Translations under genes and position numbers: made by a program | Assembly (NCBI RefSeq): GCF_024699965.1 | Contig: NZ_JAJOMZ010000005.1 | Location: 1-57,218, forward strand | DNA length: 57,218 bases | From: Flavobacterium sp. J372 | Lineage (GTDB): Bacteria; Bacteroidota; Bacteroidia; Flavobacteriales; Flavobacteriaceae | Reading direction: 5' to 3' | Shown here: piece after piece, positions 11,120-21,384 of the stretch | Position numbering within the stretch: position 1 is the first letter of the stretch | Layout of the letters: the number at the start of each line of letters is the position of its first letter | The notes under the pieces: generated by a model | The model's database searches: none | Told to the model about the DNA's origin: nothing | Seen by the model: the letters and a program-made list of their open reading frames with translations, nothing else

Positions 11120-11995
11120 ATGGAATATCAAAGAAGCAATTCAAGTTTAAAAGCTATCATTATTGTACTGTCTATCTTACTGTTGGGTAGTTTGGCGTAT
11201 ATGTATAAAATGAGCACTGACAGCAAAGAGACTGAAGTAAAACTTACAAACGAGAAAGATACTTTGCTGGCTGAACTAAATGCCGCCAAGGCCGATTATG
11301 ACAAAGCCATTGCTGAAAACAGCGGACTTAAAGGCGAGCTGGAAGCAGAACGCGCTAAAATTGAGGAGTTGATTGCCCAGGTAGAGAAATCTAAAGGTGA
11401 TGTTGCTACGCTGAGCCGTTTCCGTGATGATTACCGCAGGCTGAAGCGTGACATGGACAGGCTGATGGCTGAAAATAACAGGCTGAAAGGCGAGAATGCC
11501 GACCTTACGATGCAGCGTGATACAACTGCTGCTGCATTGGGCGAATCAAGAAGGTACAGTGATACCCTTGTGAAGCAAAATGACAATCTTACCAAAACTG
11601 TTGAGAAAGCACAAAAGCTTACAATTCTTAACCTGAAAACAGAATCATTTAAGGAACGTAGTTCAGGTAAGCTTGTGGCGACTGATAAAGCCAGCAGGGT
11701 TGATAAGCTTAGGATAAGCTTTACAATTGCAGGTAACGAAGTAGCTAAAGCCGGCGACAGAATGTATTATGTACAGATCATCGATAGCAAGAACAATGTG
11801 CTGGGCGAAAAGAAAACAGAAGTGTTTGGAGACTACACCCTTACCTACAGCTTTACAACTGTTGCAAACTTCCAGAACAAGACAGTTGATATAAGCGAGA
11901 CACTTTCGGGTAAAGACTTTGCCAAAGGCACTTACTTTGTAAATGTGTTTGATAAGGATGTGCTTGTTGCTAATTCAAGTTTCAACCTCCGCTAA
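11120..11995 (+). CDS. Membrane-anchored coiled-coil protein of unknown function
   Basis: An intact 291-residue frame. Residues 11-29 (AIIIVLSILLLGSLAYMYK) form a single membrane segment. From about residue 35 to 165 there is a heptad-rich coiled coil, for example EKDTLLAELNAAKADYDK and RRLKRDMDRLMAENNRLKGE. The last 110 residues are a globular beta-rich domain with KLRISFTIAGNEVAKAGD and KGTYFVNVFDK. The layout suggests a periplasmic scaffold or stalk. No named family was recognised. It has its own promoter and terminator, so it is a single-gene unit. Proteins of this form are common in Flavobacterium but uncharacterised. Confidence 0.85.
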   Translation: MEYQRSNSSLKAIIIVLSILLLGSLAYMYKMSTDSKETEVKLTNEKDTLLAELNAAKADYDKAIAENSGLKGELEAERAKIEELIAQVEKSKGDVATLSRFRDDYRRLKRDMDRLMAENNRLKGENADLTMQRDTTAAALGESRRYSDTLVKQNDNLTKTVEKAQKLTILNLKTESFKERSSGKLVATDKASRVDKLRISFTIAGNEVAKAGDRMYYVQIIDSKNNVLGEKKTEVFGDYTLTYSFTTVANFQNKTVDISETLSGKDFAKGTYFVNVFDKDVLVANSSFNLR

Positions 11996-12014
11996 CGAGA
12001 AATAATTTACAGTT

Positions 12015-12046
12015 AAAAGGATATTCCGGATCTGGGATATCCTTTT
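12015..12046 (+). terminator. Rho-independent terminator
   Basis: AAAAGGATAT pairs with ATATCCTTTT around a short loop, followed by a T run. It lies 20 bases after the coiled-coil gene. Confidence 0.8.
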
Positions 12047-12108
12047 TTTATGCCCTAAATCGTCAAAATAAATTTTTATCACACTGTGCCTTTCACTTGT
12101 TATTTTTT

Positions 12109-12116
12109 TACCTTTG
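12109..12116 (+). promoter_or_regulatory. Flavobacterial -7 promoter element
   Basis: TACCTTTG matches TAnnTTTG 37 bases upstream of the E1 dehydrogenase gene. Confidence 0.55.
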
Positions 12117-12153
12117 GCGTTGCAAACACATTAACGATTTTTCAAAAATCACC

Positions 12154-14127
12154 ATGAAATTCGACAGGAAACAGCTTACCAACGAACAATTACTTGATTT
12201 ATATAAGAAATTAATAAAACCACGCCTTATAGAGGAAAAGATGCTTATCCTAATCCGCCAGGGTAAGGTTTCAAAATGGTTCTCAGGCATAGGGCAGGAG
12301 GCTATTTCAGTTGGCGTTACTGCCGTACTGGATAAAGACGAATACATTCTCCCAATGCACCGTAACCTGGGTGTTTTCACAGGGCGTGATATTCCGCTGT
12401 ACAGATTGTTTTCGCAATGGCAGGGTAAGGCTAACGGGTTTACCAAAGGCCGCGACCGTTCTTTCCACTTCGGTACGCAGGAGTTTAAGATCATCGGGAT
12501 GATATCGCACCTTGGGCCGCAGCTTGGCGTGGCCGATGGTATTGCACTAGCTCACAAACTTCGCGGCGAAGGCAAAGTAACTGCTGTATTTACAGGAGAA
12601 GGCGCCACCAGTGAGGGGATTTCCACGAGGCGTTGAATATTGCTGCCGTATGGGAACTTCCGGTGCTTTTCATCATCGAGAATAATGGTTATGGGCTGTC
12701 AACACCTACAAACGAACAATATCGTTGTGAAAACCCTGGCTGATAAAGGCATAGGGTATGGCATTGAGTCGCATATAATCGACGGTAATAACTTACCGAG
12801 GTCTTTACGCAGCTGACGGGTATTGTAGAGTCGATGCGCAGCAATCCGCGCCCGGTTTTGCTGGAGTTCAAGACGTTCCGTATGCGTGGGCATGAAGAGG
12901 CGAGTGGTACCAAATATGTTCCGCAGGAGTTGATGGACATGTGGGCGATAAAAGACCCGGTTGACAACTACCGCAAATACCTTAAAGAAGAAGGTGTGCT
13001 TACCGATGAAAAGACGAAGCGCTTCGAGCTGAACTTAAAGCAGAAATTGATGAACATTACCAACGTGGCTTCTGCCGAGCCTGCCATTGAAGCCAGCTTA
13101 AGTGAAGAATTAAATGATGTTTACAAACCATATAATTTTGAAGAAGTTAAGCCTTCAGGTGATGTTGAGAATATTGCGAATGATTGATGCAATTTCGCAA
13201 GGCCTTAGCCAATCGATGGAGCGTCATGAAAATCTTGTGATCATGGGCCAGGACATAGCTGAATACGGTGGCGCTTTTCAAGATTACCGATGGCTTTGTA
13301 GCGAAGTTCGGTAAAGACCGTGTTCGAAAACACCAATATGTGAGTCGGCCGTAGTTTCGGCAGGTATGGGCTTATCCATTAATAAATATAAGTCGGTGAT
13401 CGGGATGCAGTTTGCAGATTTCGTTTCTACGGGCTTCCAACCCGATTGTAAACTATTTAGCAAAAGTACACTATCGCTGGCAGGAAAATGCTGATGTGGT
13501 GGTGCGTATGCCTTGCGGTGCGGGTGTACAGGCAGGGCCTTTCCATTCGCAGACCAATGAGGCATGGTTTACTAAAACCCGGGACTGAAAGTGGTGTATC
13601 CGGCTTTCCCGTATGATGCAAAAGGACTTCTGGCTACCGCTATAAACGACCCCAATCCGGTGATGTTCTTTGAGCATAAAGCTCTGTACCGGAGCGTTTA
13701 CCAGGATGTACCAAAAGATTACTACACCATACCATTTGGGCAGGCTGCGCTTTTAAGAGGAGATGCAGTTACGGTGATTTCATTTGGTGCAGTGTCCACT
13801 GGGCGCTTGAAACGCTTGACAAAAACCCCGAAATTAAAGCCGATGTGCTTGACCTTCGCACGCTGCAGCCGCTTGATACAGGGGCTATCTATAAATCGGT
13901 TAAGAAAACAGGCAAGATTATAATCCTTCAGGAAGATACATTGTTTGGCGGTGTGGCCAGTGATATATCAGCCATGATTATGGAGGAACTGCTTTGGAGT
14001 GGCTTGATGGCCCGGTAAAACGTGTAGGAAGCCTTGAAGCGCCATACCATTCACCAAGGCACTTGAAGACCAATACCTGCCGAAACAACGTTTTGAAGAG
14101 GCGTTGCAGGAGTTGATGGCATATTAA
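12154..14127 (+). CDS. Thiamine-pyrophosphate 2-oxoacid dehydrogenase E1, alpha-beta fusion
   Basis: A TPP enzyme with both E1 subunits in one chain of about 658 residues, as in branched-chain 2-oxoacid dehydrogenases of Bacteroidetes. The alpha half (12,154-13,150) starts [19 protein letters not shown] and has [14 protein letters not shown] and the TPP/Mg motif [14 protein letters not shown]...FIIENN, recovered across a shift at 12,620. The beta half begins [20 protein letters not shown] at about 13,180 and has [26 protein letters not shown] and [15 protein letters not shown]. It ends EALQELMAY. At least nine frameshifts are present. It would supply acyl groups to an E2 not in this window; a dihydrolipoyl dehydrogenase is 20 kb away. 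Substrate (2-oxoisovalerate or another) is inferred. Confidence 0.9.
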
Positions 14128-14156
14128 GCATAAGACCTAATATTGTAATTAATATC

Positions 14157-14185
14157 AAATGCCCGAGAACTTCTCTCGGGCATTT
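14157..14185. terminator. Bidirectional rho-independent terminator
   Basis: AAATGCCCGAGA pairs with TCTCGGGCATTT around a short loop. It lies between the convergent E1 (+) and AraC (-) genes. Confidence 0.85.
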
Positions 14186-14190
14186 AAGTG

Positions 14191-15067
14191 TTAAGTTGTT
14201 CGATACCTCCCCACAAACTCCGACGGCGTTTCACTTGTACGTTTTTTAAACACGCGTGAGAAATAGGCGTAGTCTTCGAAGCCAAGATATGCAGCAATTT
14301 CTGCAAAATTATCACGGTGCAGCAGCAATTCTTTTTCGCTTCGAGCAATACCCTGTCTTGTATAATATCAGATGCGGTTTTTCCCGCTACGGCCTTTGCA
14401 ATCCTGTTTAAGTGTTTGGCACTGATGGCGAGCATATCGGCATATTGCGATGGCGACTTTATCGTCAGGAAGTTTCTCTCAACCAAAGCCTCAAAACGTA
14501 TATAGATATCAGAATAAGGGCCGGAAGCGGCAGTGTCATTATTTATCTTAAGATATTCGCGCGTGCTTTCAATATAAATCAGGTCAACCAGGCTGAGGAG
14601 CTTTTGCCTTTTCATGAGGTCATTACTCAGGCTTTCATGTAGTGCATTGGCAAACAATTCTTCAACAGATTGTGTCTCATCTTTATCAAGCATAACCACA
14701 GGCATATTATGAATACTATAATAGAAAGGGAACTGGCTTAGGCGGTTCTGCGTATAATGCTGCTCATAAAAAGCACGTGTATGGAGGAAAACGTACCCAC
14801 TGATGTCATCTGAAAGTTCCCAATGGTGGGTTTGCCCCGGGTTTAGGAAAAATAATGCACCACGGGAAACAGCGTAAGAAGTAAAATCAACTTCATGCAC
14901 ACCGCTTCCGTGCGTGAAAAGTACAGCCACATAAAAGTCATGCTTATGCGGTACAGAAATATCTTTATGGAAAGCTTCGAGATGATTTTCCAGTATGTTA
15001 ATATAGAAACCGTCATGATTTTCTTTTCCGCTGAAAAGTTCAATGTCAAGTAATTCCGTTTTTCCAT
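14191..15067 (-). CDS. AraC-family transcriptional regulator
   Basis: A one-component regulator of about 290 residues. The N-terminal cupin sensor domain includes SVPHKHDFYVAVLFTHGSG and FFLNPGQTHHWEL. The C-terminal double helix-turn-helix has SPSQYADMLAISAKHLNRI and, across a frameshift near 14,310, AAYLGFEDYAYFSRVFKKRT, the second AraC recognition region. It ends EFVGRYRTT at 14,191. The start MEKTELLDIELFSG at 15,067 follows from joining frames near 14,930-15,050. It is divergent from the DUF983 gene, 81 bases apart, so it could control that gene or itself. The ligand is unknown. Confidence 0.87.
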
Positions 15068-15125
15068 GTCTTAAAAGTACAAATTATTGCGAAATTTGTG
15101 TAACCCTGTAACTGTAAAACCTTTG

Positions 15126-15133
15126 TACCTTTG
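15126..15133 (+). promoter_or_regulatory. Flavobacterial -7 promoter element
   Basis: TACCTTTG matches TAnnTTTG 15 bases before the DUF983 start. Confidence 0.6.
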
Positions 15134-15148
15134 GTAAAAATAAAAGCC

Positions 15149-15510
15149 ATGTCTGCTATTAAAGGAATACTGGGCGAAAGATGCCCGAAGTGTGAAAAAG
15201 GAAAAGTGTTTTACAAAAAAGGCAACCCCTTTACTTTTTACCATGCCACGCATGAACGAGCATTGCCCGGTTTGCGGTCACCAATTTGAAAAAGAGCCCG
15301 GCTACTTTTTTCGGCTCTATGTACGTAAGCTATGGGCTGACTGTAGCAGAAATGATTGCGGTGTTCATCATTTCATTTTTAATTACAGATAATTATGCAC
15401 TGATATTATTGATAATCGCAATTATGGCTGTACTGCTTAGCACATTCAATTTCAGGCTATCACGTATGATATGGATTTATATGCTTGACGGGAAGGACAG
15501 GACGGTTTAG
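15149..15510 (+). CDS. DUF983 family membrane protein
   Basis: The N-terminus ILGERCPKCEKGKVFY carries a CxxC zinc-ribbon half, and MNEHCPVCGHQFEKEPGYFF gives the second CxxC. Two membrane segments follow (about 15,325-15,465), with YVSYGLTVAEMIAVFIISFL and ALILLIIAIMAVLLS. It ends DGKDRTV. One base inserted near 15,240 splits the frame. About 120 residues, normal for DUF983. The role is unknown; four cysteines suggest metal binding at the membrane face. Confidence 0.85.
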
Positions 15511-15583
15511 TGTCATTATGAAATCATAAAGTTCTTTCGCATAAGCTGAAAATTTGAGTACTTTAGCGTAAAACCAACCACTA

Positions 15584-16633
15584 ATGAAGTACTTCGCAGG
15601 GCTTTTCAGCGCCATGTTATTTTTTCTCATGCGCTAAAGAAAAGAAAGACTACAAGCCACAATTCACCACGGTTACAACAACAACCCTTCATGAGCAACA
15701 GGACATAGGTGTTCGTGCCATTACCATTGACGGCGACAAAGTATGGTATGCCGGCAGTATGGGAAATTTTGGTGCATTACCATTAAATGGAGGTAAAGCC
15801 CTGACCGGTGTAATCTCAAAGATACACTTTATCCTGAATTCCGTTCTATTGCCCAAACTAAAGATGCTGTGTTTTTATTAAATGCAGGTACTCCGGCGTT
15901 GCTTTATAAAGTTACCAAAGACACAAAGCACAACAAGCTGGTTTACACCGAAACGGGCGAAAAAGTGTTTTACGACAGCATGAAATTCCGGAATGATGAC
16001 GAAGGTATAGCCATTGGCGACCCGGTAAATGAATGTCTCTCTGTAATTTTTACACGAGATGGCGGCAATACATGGAAAAAAATGTCATGCATTAAACTCC
16101 CTATGGTAGAAGAGGGAGAAGCCTGTTTTGCGGCAAGCAATACTAACCTTGTAGTTCATGGCAATAAAACGTGGATCATTTCAGGGGGTAAAAAATCGCG
16201 CGTGTTTTATTCTGCAGACAAAGGCGAAAACTGGTCGGTGACCGAAACACCCATCTTGCAGGGGGATGCCCCAACCGGAATGTTTTCTGTAGATTTTTAT
16301 GATGATAATATCGGTTTTGCAGTGGGCGGCGACTATTCCAACTCTTCAGGAAATAAAGGTAACAAAATACTCACGGAAGACGGTGGGAAGTCATGGAAAG
16401 TGATGGCCGATGGTACAGCATTCGGGTATGCTTCGTGCGTGCAGTTTGTGCCAAAAAGCGATGGCGATGGTCTGGTAACTGTTGGGCCATCCGGTGTGTG
16501 GTACAGCTATGACCGCGGCGCTACATGGAAAAAGATTCACGATGAAAAATCATTCCACACTATACGCTTTATTAACGATAAATCTGCCATAGCTGCAGGG
16601 CAAAACAGCATTGTACGTCTTGATTTTAAATAA
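15584..16633 (+). CDS. Ycf48-like / BNR-repeat lipoprotein
   Basis: The N-terminus MKYFAGLFSAMLFF with a repaired SCAKEKKDYK gives a lipobox Cys, so a surface or periplasmic lipoprotein is expected. The rest is a beta-propeller with BNR/sialidase-type repeats: FTRDGGNTWKKM, YSADKGENWSVTE, LTEDGGKSWKVM and YSYDRGATWKKI. These Asp-box signatures place it near the Ycf48-like photosystem assembly factor superfamily, which in non-photosynthetic bacteria is annotated as oxidoreductase without proof. About 348 residues. Frameshifts near 15,630 and 15,810. No enzymatic residues were recognised. Confidence 0.82.
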
Positions 16634-16662
16634 AAAACGCTCCTTTTTTAAGGAGCGTTTTC
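16634..16662. terminator. Bidirectional rho-independent terminator
   Basis: AAAACGCTCC pairs with GGAGCGTTTT around an A/T-rich loop. It lies between the convergent propeller gene (+) and the redox operon (-). Confidence 0.85.
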
Positions 16663-16701
16663 TTAATAACCAAATTATGAAAAACAAAGTTAAGCGTACT
16701 G

Positions 16702-16962
16702 CTAACCTTTATCTATAGCGCCAAGCACCCGCATCATAAATGCGTTAAGCGCTTCTTTCTTTTCCATACCGTCCTTTATCATTTTGTGTACCTCAAGTGC
16801 ACCATACATGTTTGAGATAAGTTCACCAACTACATCTAGCTCTTCGTCTTTTAATGACGGAACCTCTGTAAGCGCCTCAAGTACTTCAAGGGCCTCAATA
16901 ACGTAGTCCTGGTCGTTATCTTCAATAAACTGCGTTAGGTGCTTAATTACTGGTAACTTCAT
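16702..16962 (-). CDS. DUF6952 family protein
   Basis: An intact 86-residue frame, MKLPVIKHLTQFIEDNDQDY at the start. It is acidic and almost wholly helical (EALEVLEALTEVPSLKDEEL), with no cysteine and no signal peptide. This matches a small family found next to thioredoxin and peroxiredoxin in Flavobacteriaceae. It overlaps the end of the thioredoxin gene by 20 bases, so it is translated from the same transcript. Its role is unknown; its fixed place suggests a part in peroxide reduction or control. Confidence 0.85.
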   Translation of the reverse strand: MKLPVIKHLTQFIEDNDQDYVIEALEVLEALTEVPSLKDEELDVVGELISNMYGALEVHKMIKDGMEKKEALNAFMMRVLGAIDKG

Positions 16963-17257
16963 TTACAAGGTCGGTTAAAAGTTCTACTTTATTTGTTTGT
17001 ATCTGGTTTACAAGCTCACCATTCCTGAAAGTTGCAAACGTTGGCAGGTTGCTCACGTTGGCCAGCTTGCGCGATTCAGGAAAGTTTTCTGCATCAGCCA
17101 GTACAAAAGTTACATTTTCATTCTCACCAGCCATTTTTTTAAATTTTGGCTTCATTATCCTGCAGTTGCCACACCATCCGGCTGAGTACTGTACTACTAC
17201 AACAGGCTCTGCTGCAACAATTTCCGCAAGATTATCTCTTTCTAATTCCTGTAACAT
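16943..17257 (-). CDS. Thioredoxin-family protein
   Basis: An intact 104-residue thioredoxin-fold protein without a signal peptide. The active site is AGWCGNCRIMKP, so CGNC replaces the usual CGPC. SNLPTFATFRNGELV supplies the cis-Pro loop. It lies 33 bases after the peroxiredoxin gene and overlaps the DUF6952 gene. The likely job is to reduce the neighbouring peroxiredoxin in the cytosol. The CGNC site may shift the redox potential compared with classical TrxA. Confidence 0.9.
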   Translation of the reverse strand: MLQELERDNLAEIVAAEPVVVVQYSAGWCGNCRIMKPKFKKMAGENENVTFVLADAENFPESRKLANVSNLPTFATFRNGELVNQIQTNKVELLTDLVNEVTSN

Positions 17258-17290
17258 AATTTTTAAGGTGTGTTGTTAAAGTGTTAGTAA

Positions 17291-17927
17291 TTAATTGTTT
17301 GAAAGGTAAGAAGCAACACCTTTACGGTCAGCCGTCATAGCCTCTTTGCCCTCTTCCCAGTTAGCCGGGCAAACTTCACCTTTAACCTGTACGTGTGTAT
17401 AAGCATCAATCAGCCTAAGATATTCATTCACATTACGGCCAAGCGGCATATCATTTACACTTTCGTGGAAAATTTTGCCTTGTTCGTCTACCAGGTAAGT
17501 AGCACGGTACGTAACGTTGCTTCCTTCAATTACTACAGAGTCAGTTTCTTCGCTGTATGAAGTCGACTCAATATCAAGGATGCCAAGGATGTTTGAAAGG
17601 TTACGGTTGGTATCGGCAAGAAGCGGGTATGTTACGCCTTCAATACCACCATTATCCTTTGCAGTGTTAAGCCATGCAAAGTGAACCTCGTTAGTGTCAC
17701 ATGATGCGCCTATCACCATTGTGTTTCTCTTTTCAAATTCAGGAAGCGCAGCCTGGAAAGCGTGAAGCTCTGTAGGGCAAACAAAAGTAAAATCTTTCGG
17801 GTACCAGAAAAGCAATACTTTTTGTTGTTGTTTACTGCTTCTTCAAAAATGTTTATCTTCATGTTGTCGCCCATTTCTGAAATCGCGTCAACTGAGATGT
17901 TTTGGGAATTTTTCCTACTAATGACAT
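17291..17927 (-). CDS. Typical 2-Cys peroxiredoxin (AhpC/Prx1 class)
   Basis: This enzyme reduces peroxides with a thiol donor. The N-terminus MSLVGKKFPNISVDAISEMG is recovered across one or two frameshifts at about 17,815-17,910. The peroxidatic site is FWYPKDFTFVCPTE. The resolving cysteine is in KGEVCPANWEEGKEAM near the C-terminus. About 211 residues. It heads the operon with thioredoxin and DUF6952, which together make a complete cytosolic peroxidase system. A minus-strand promoter element lies 33 bases upstream. Confidence 0.93.
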
Positions 17928-17960
17928 ATCGTTTAGGTTTAATGTGTTATTTTGATATAG

Positions 17961-17968
17961 CAAATTTA
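17961..17968 (-). promoter_or_regulatory. Flavobacterial -7 promoter element of the peroxiredoxin operon
   Basis: The minus strand reads TAAATTTG, matching TAnnTTTG, 33 bases before the peroxiredoxin start. Confidence 0.55.
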
Positions 17969-18089
17969 GATATAATCAATTTTGCTTATAGTATTTATTG
18001 ATTGTAAATGTTTATAGTGGTATAGAAAATTCTTATTAAACAGAATTTAGGAAATATTTAAGAAATAACCAAATGCCCGCAACTTTTTT

Positions 18090-18097
18090 TATATTTG
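18090..18097 (+). promoter_or_regulatory. Flavobacterial -7 promoter element of the permease gene
   Basis: TATATTTG matches TAnnTTTG, 33 bases before the permease start. Confidence 0.55.
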
Positions 18098-18130
18098 TTT
18101 TAAGGTGCAAAATGCCTCGCAATAAAACAA

Positions 18131-20049
18131 ATGGGACTAAACAATTTATTCAGGAAAAAAAGGGTAGAAGATATTTTACAACGGGTTAATGACGAATCAC
18201 ACGGGCCGTCGCTAGGCAGGCACCTCACAGTTAAAGACTTGGCTGCATTTGGCATCGCGGCTATAATAGGTGCAGGTATCTTCAGTACCATAGGTAAGGC
18301 CAGCGCTGATGGTGGGCCTGCAGTAATTTTCCTGTTCCTGTTTACGGCGCTTGCCTGCGGCTTTGCGGCGTTTGCGTATGCCGAATTTGCCTCTATGGTT
18401 CCGGTATCGGGCAGTGCCTACACTTATTCATATGTTGCTTTTGGTGAATTGATAGCCTGGATTATTGGCTGGGCCCTCATCATGGAATATGCCATAGGTA
18501 ATATAACGGTTGCCATTTCCTGGAGCGATTATTTTATCGGATTACTCGAAAGTGGCGGCCTCCATCTTCCGCAATGGATACAGATGGATTACCTTTCAGC
18601 TTCAAACGGCTTTGCCGATGCTACCGCACTCATGAAAGGCGGTAAAGCTTTTGCTGACCTTGATGCCGGGATGCAGGCTGCTTATACCGCATGGACAACT
18701 GCACCTACACTTGGGCCGATTCACTTTGTGGCTGACCTGCCTGCACTTTTCATTATAATATTGATAACAGCCTTGGTTTACCGCGGCATAGAAAGAATCG
18801 CGCAATGCCAGTAACCTTATGGTAGTAGTGAAGCTGTGTATTATACTGCTTGTAATTGCAGTGGGTATATTTTATGTTGATACCAGCAACTGGGATCCGT
18901 TTGCGCCTAATGGAGCTGCAGGAGTGCTTAAAGGTGTTTCGGCGGTGTTTTTGCTTATATTGGTTTTGATGCTATATCTACTACTGCGGAAGAATGCAAA
19001 AACCCACAGCGCGACCTGCCTAAAGGTATGATGTGGGCGATTATAATATGTACAACATTATACATTGCTATTGCCTTAGTATTAACAGGTATGGTAAAGT
19101 ATAACCAGCTGAACGTTGGCGACCCCTTAGCGTTTGTATTTGATACACTTGACCTGAAATGGATGAGCGGAATTATAGCAGTTAGTGCGGTTGTTGCCAT
19201 GGCGAGTGTGCTGCTGGTTTTCCAGATGGGGCAGCCACGTATATGGATGAGCATGAGCCGCGACGGCCTGCTGCCAAAGCGCTACTCTAAAGTGCACCCG
19301 AAGTTTAAAACACCGTCATACGCTACAATAGTTACCGGATTTGTGGTGGCTGTGCCGGCGCTTTTCCTGAACCTTACCATAGTGACAGACCTGTGCAGTA
19401 TTGGTACGCTGTTCGCTTTTGTGCTTGTTTGTGCAGGAGTATTAGTGTTGCAGAACAGGCCTGATGTACCACGAGGTAAATTCCGCACACCATATGTAAA
19501 TGCCAAATATATCATGCCATTGGGGCTGGTTGCAGGATTAGTTATACTTTTTACCCAGTTTAAAGAATCCACCATGGCATTCCTTACAAATGAGACAAGG
19601 GTAAAATCGCCCGAAGAAATAGTGACATCTTTGCACGATGAACAGATTGCTGATGTTCATGCTTACCTTGTGCCAAATGACAGGGGCAGCCTTGACGACC
19701 TTACCCGGATACTGTTGCACAAGCAGGAAAATGCCCCGGCAATTATAACTCATTGATTGAAAACATGCCCATACCTGATGCTCAAAAATACGAAAGCGGT
19801 TTTGAACTCTTCAAACACAAGATACCTATGTGGATATTTTTATTCACGCTGGTTGGGTTGGCTGTTTGGGCTTACAGGAAAAACCTTTCTCTTATACCAT
19901 TGCTGGGGCTTATCTGCTGTCTTTACATGATGGCAGAACTTAGCGTTTGGAACTGGATTTACTTCACTATCTGGCTATTGATAGGCCTGGCTATATACTT
20001 TGGGTACAGCAGGAGAAACAGTAAACTTAATGTTGAAGCTAATGGATAA
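18131..20049 (+). CDS. APC-family (cationic) amino acid permease
   Basis: An inner-membrane amino acid transporter of about 640 residues. The conserved first helix reads FGIAAIIGAGIFSTIGKA, and GGPAVIFLFLFTALACGFAA and FAYAEFASMVPVSGSAYTYS follow. The sixth-helix region AYIGFDAISTTAEECKNPQR is recovered across frameshifts near 18,800 and 18,955. At least 12 helices precede a cytosolic insert (about 19,590-19,790), then two more helices (IPMWIFLFTLVGLAVWAYRK). A shift near 19,755 splits the last segment, which ordinary frame calling would report as a separate small gene. The stop overlaps the next gene by eight bases. Substrate inferred from family only. Confidence 0.88.
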
Positions 20050-20660
20050 ATTTAGTATAAAAGAAATTTTCGAAGATGAAATTAACAGCTTATGGAATAT
20101 TGAGCAATTTCGCAGCATACCACTTTATGATCGAGGATATGCAATTCCTGATGAAACAAAAACTAAATCATTATTGTTTGTTGGGATTAACCCATCATAT
20201 TATCTCCAATAGATAAAGAAGAAAGATTATTTTATAACGATAAAAGCCACCGTTATTTCAATAAATTTATAGAAATTTCAAAGAAGGTTAATAAAGATTG
20301 GTCACATATTGATTTACTCTATTTAAGAGAAACAAATCAAAACTTCGTAAAACACATATATTATAATCATATTGAAGGAAGACATTTTTAGATTCACAAA
20401 TCGCTCTTTCCAAAAAAAATATTGAAAAAATCGAGCCATTGGCGATTGTCGTAGCAAATGCATTTTGCCGTGGCCTTTTCCCTTTTAAGCATGAATTTTG
20501 TGAGGGAGATAGGATCAACAAAATTATAGAAGACAGTGCTTTGAAAGATACGCCGGTATTTTTTACAAGTATGCTTTCAGGACAGAGAGCACTTGATAAT
20601 GGATCATACGATCGCTTGACATGGCATATCAATCGGGTAATCAAATTGAAAAGTAATTGA
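20042..20660 (+). CDS. Unknown cytosolic protein, possibly related to the uracil-DNA glycosylase fold
   Basis: About 205 residues after repairing shifts near 20,210 and 20,385. It begins MDKFSIKEIFEDEINSLWNI. The notable motif LLFVGINPSYSP resembles the GxNPS loop of the uracil-DNA glycosylase superfamily. Later come LAIVVANAFCRGLFPFKHEF, a strand plus Asn position like that seen in UDG-like proteins, and FTSMLSGQRALDNGSYDRL. It overlaps the permease stop by eight bases, which suggests coupling, but a functional link is not apparent. It has a lower GC content than its neighbours. Fold assignment is tentative. Confidence 0.6.
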
Positions 20661-20661
20661 T

Positions 20662-21384
20662 TTACTTCTTTTCTTCCTTCGGTACTTTATCCTTCTTATA
20701 CAGCGGAATAAAATACGATAATGAGTAATTGAAACCTGCGCCAAAGCTCCCTTCATACGTACGGTTAAAGCCCGGTATGTAGAGGTTGTCAAAATTCTCT
20801 GGCTTTTTGTCGGTGATCAGGTAGTTGAGTCTTACTGAGAAGCCAAGGAAAAGGTTATCAAATATCTCTGCTTTTACACCGCCAACAACCTCGGCCCAGT
20901 GCGCGGTAAGCCCATCGAATTTTCGGTCAGGATAAAAGATAGTTTCATCAAAATATCCAGATGCGTCATAAATGCGGTATGAGTTCAGGTTTTGGCTATA
21001 ACGGCTGAAACCATAGCGCACACCGGCATATATCATATTTTCCATGTCGAGCCAGTTTTCATAGGCATTATAGTCAAAACCAATCTTAATATACTGTCCC
21101 TGTGTGGTAAAGTTCAGCTGGTCATCATCAACAGTAAAATCTTCATTGCCAATTTCTCCCGCCACATAGTATTTCTTTGTAAGTCGGTAGTCGGCCACAA
21201 TTTCAAATCCTCTGTAATTATCATTATATAAACCTCTGGTAAGGCGGTACAGGTCAGCGCCTACACGCGGGCCATAGCGGTCTTTATAAACAGGCTCTGG
21301 AGCAGTGGTTGTATCATTTGCAGTCTGGGCAAAGCCGGTAATGCTCACCAGTAAAAGCGATAGGCTAAAAATAAATTTTGACAT
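20662..21384 (-). CDS. DUF6048 family outer-membrane beta-barrel protein
   Basis: An intact 240-residue frame with signal peptide MSKFIFSLSLLLVSITGFAQ. Alternating hydrophobic strands rich in Tyr and Asp follow, such as FEIVADYRLTKKYYVAGEIG and AYENWLDMENMIYAGVRYGF, and the tail ends in a lysine/glutamate stretch. This is the pattern of a small outer-membrane barrel. It overlaps the DUF6452 gene by 20 bases, so both are on the rlmD transcript. Function is unknown. Confidence 0.85.
   Translation of the reverse strand: MSKFIFSLSLLLVSITGFAQTANDTTTAPEPVYKDRYGPRVGADLYRLTRGLYNDNYRGFEIVADYRLTKKYYVAGEIGNEDFTVDDDQLNFTTQGQYIKIGFDYNAYENWLDMENMIYAGVRYGFSRYSQNLNSYRIYDASGYFDETIFYPDRKFDGLTAHWAEVVGGVKAEIFDNLFLGFSVRLNYLITDKKPENFDNLYIPGFNRTYEGSFGAGFNYSLSYFIPLYKKDKVPKEEKK

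Noticed and set aside
19753..20049. A separate small two-helix membrane gene after the permease
   Set aside because: The sequence continues the permease C-terminus known from relatives, and one frameshift at about 19,755 explains the split.
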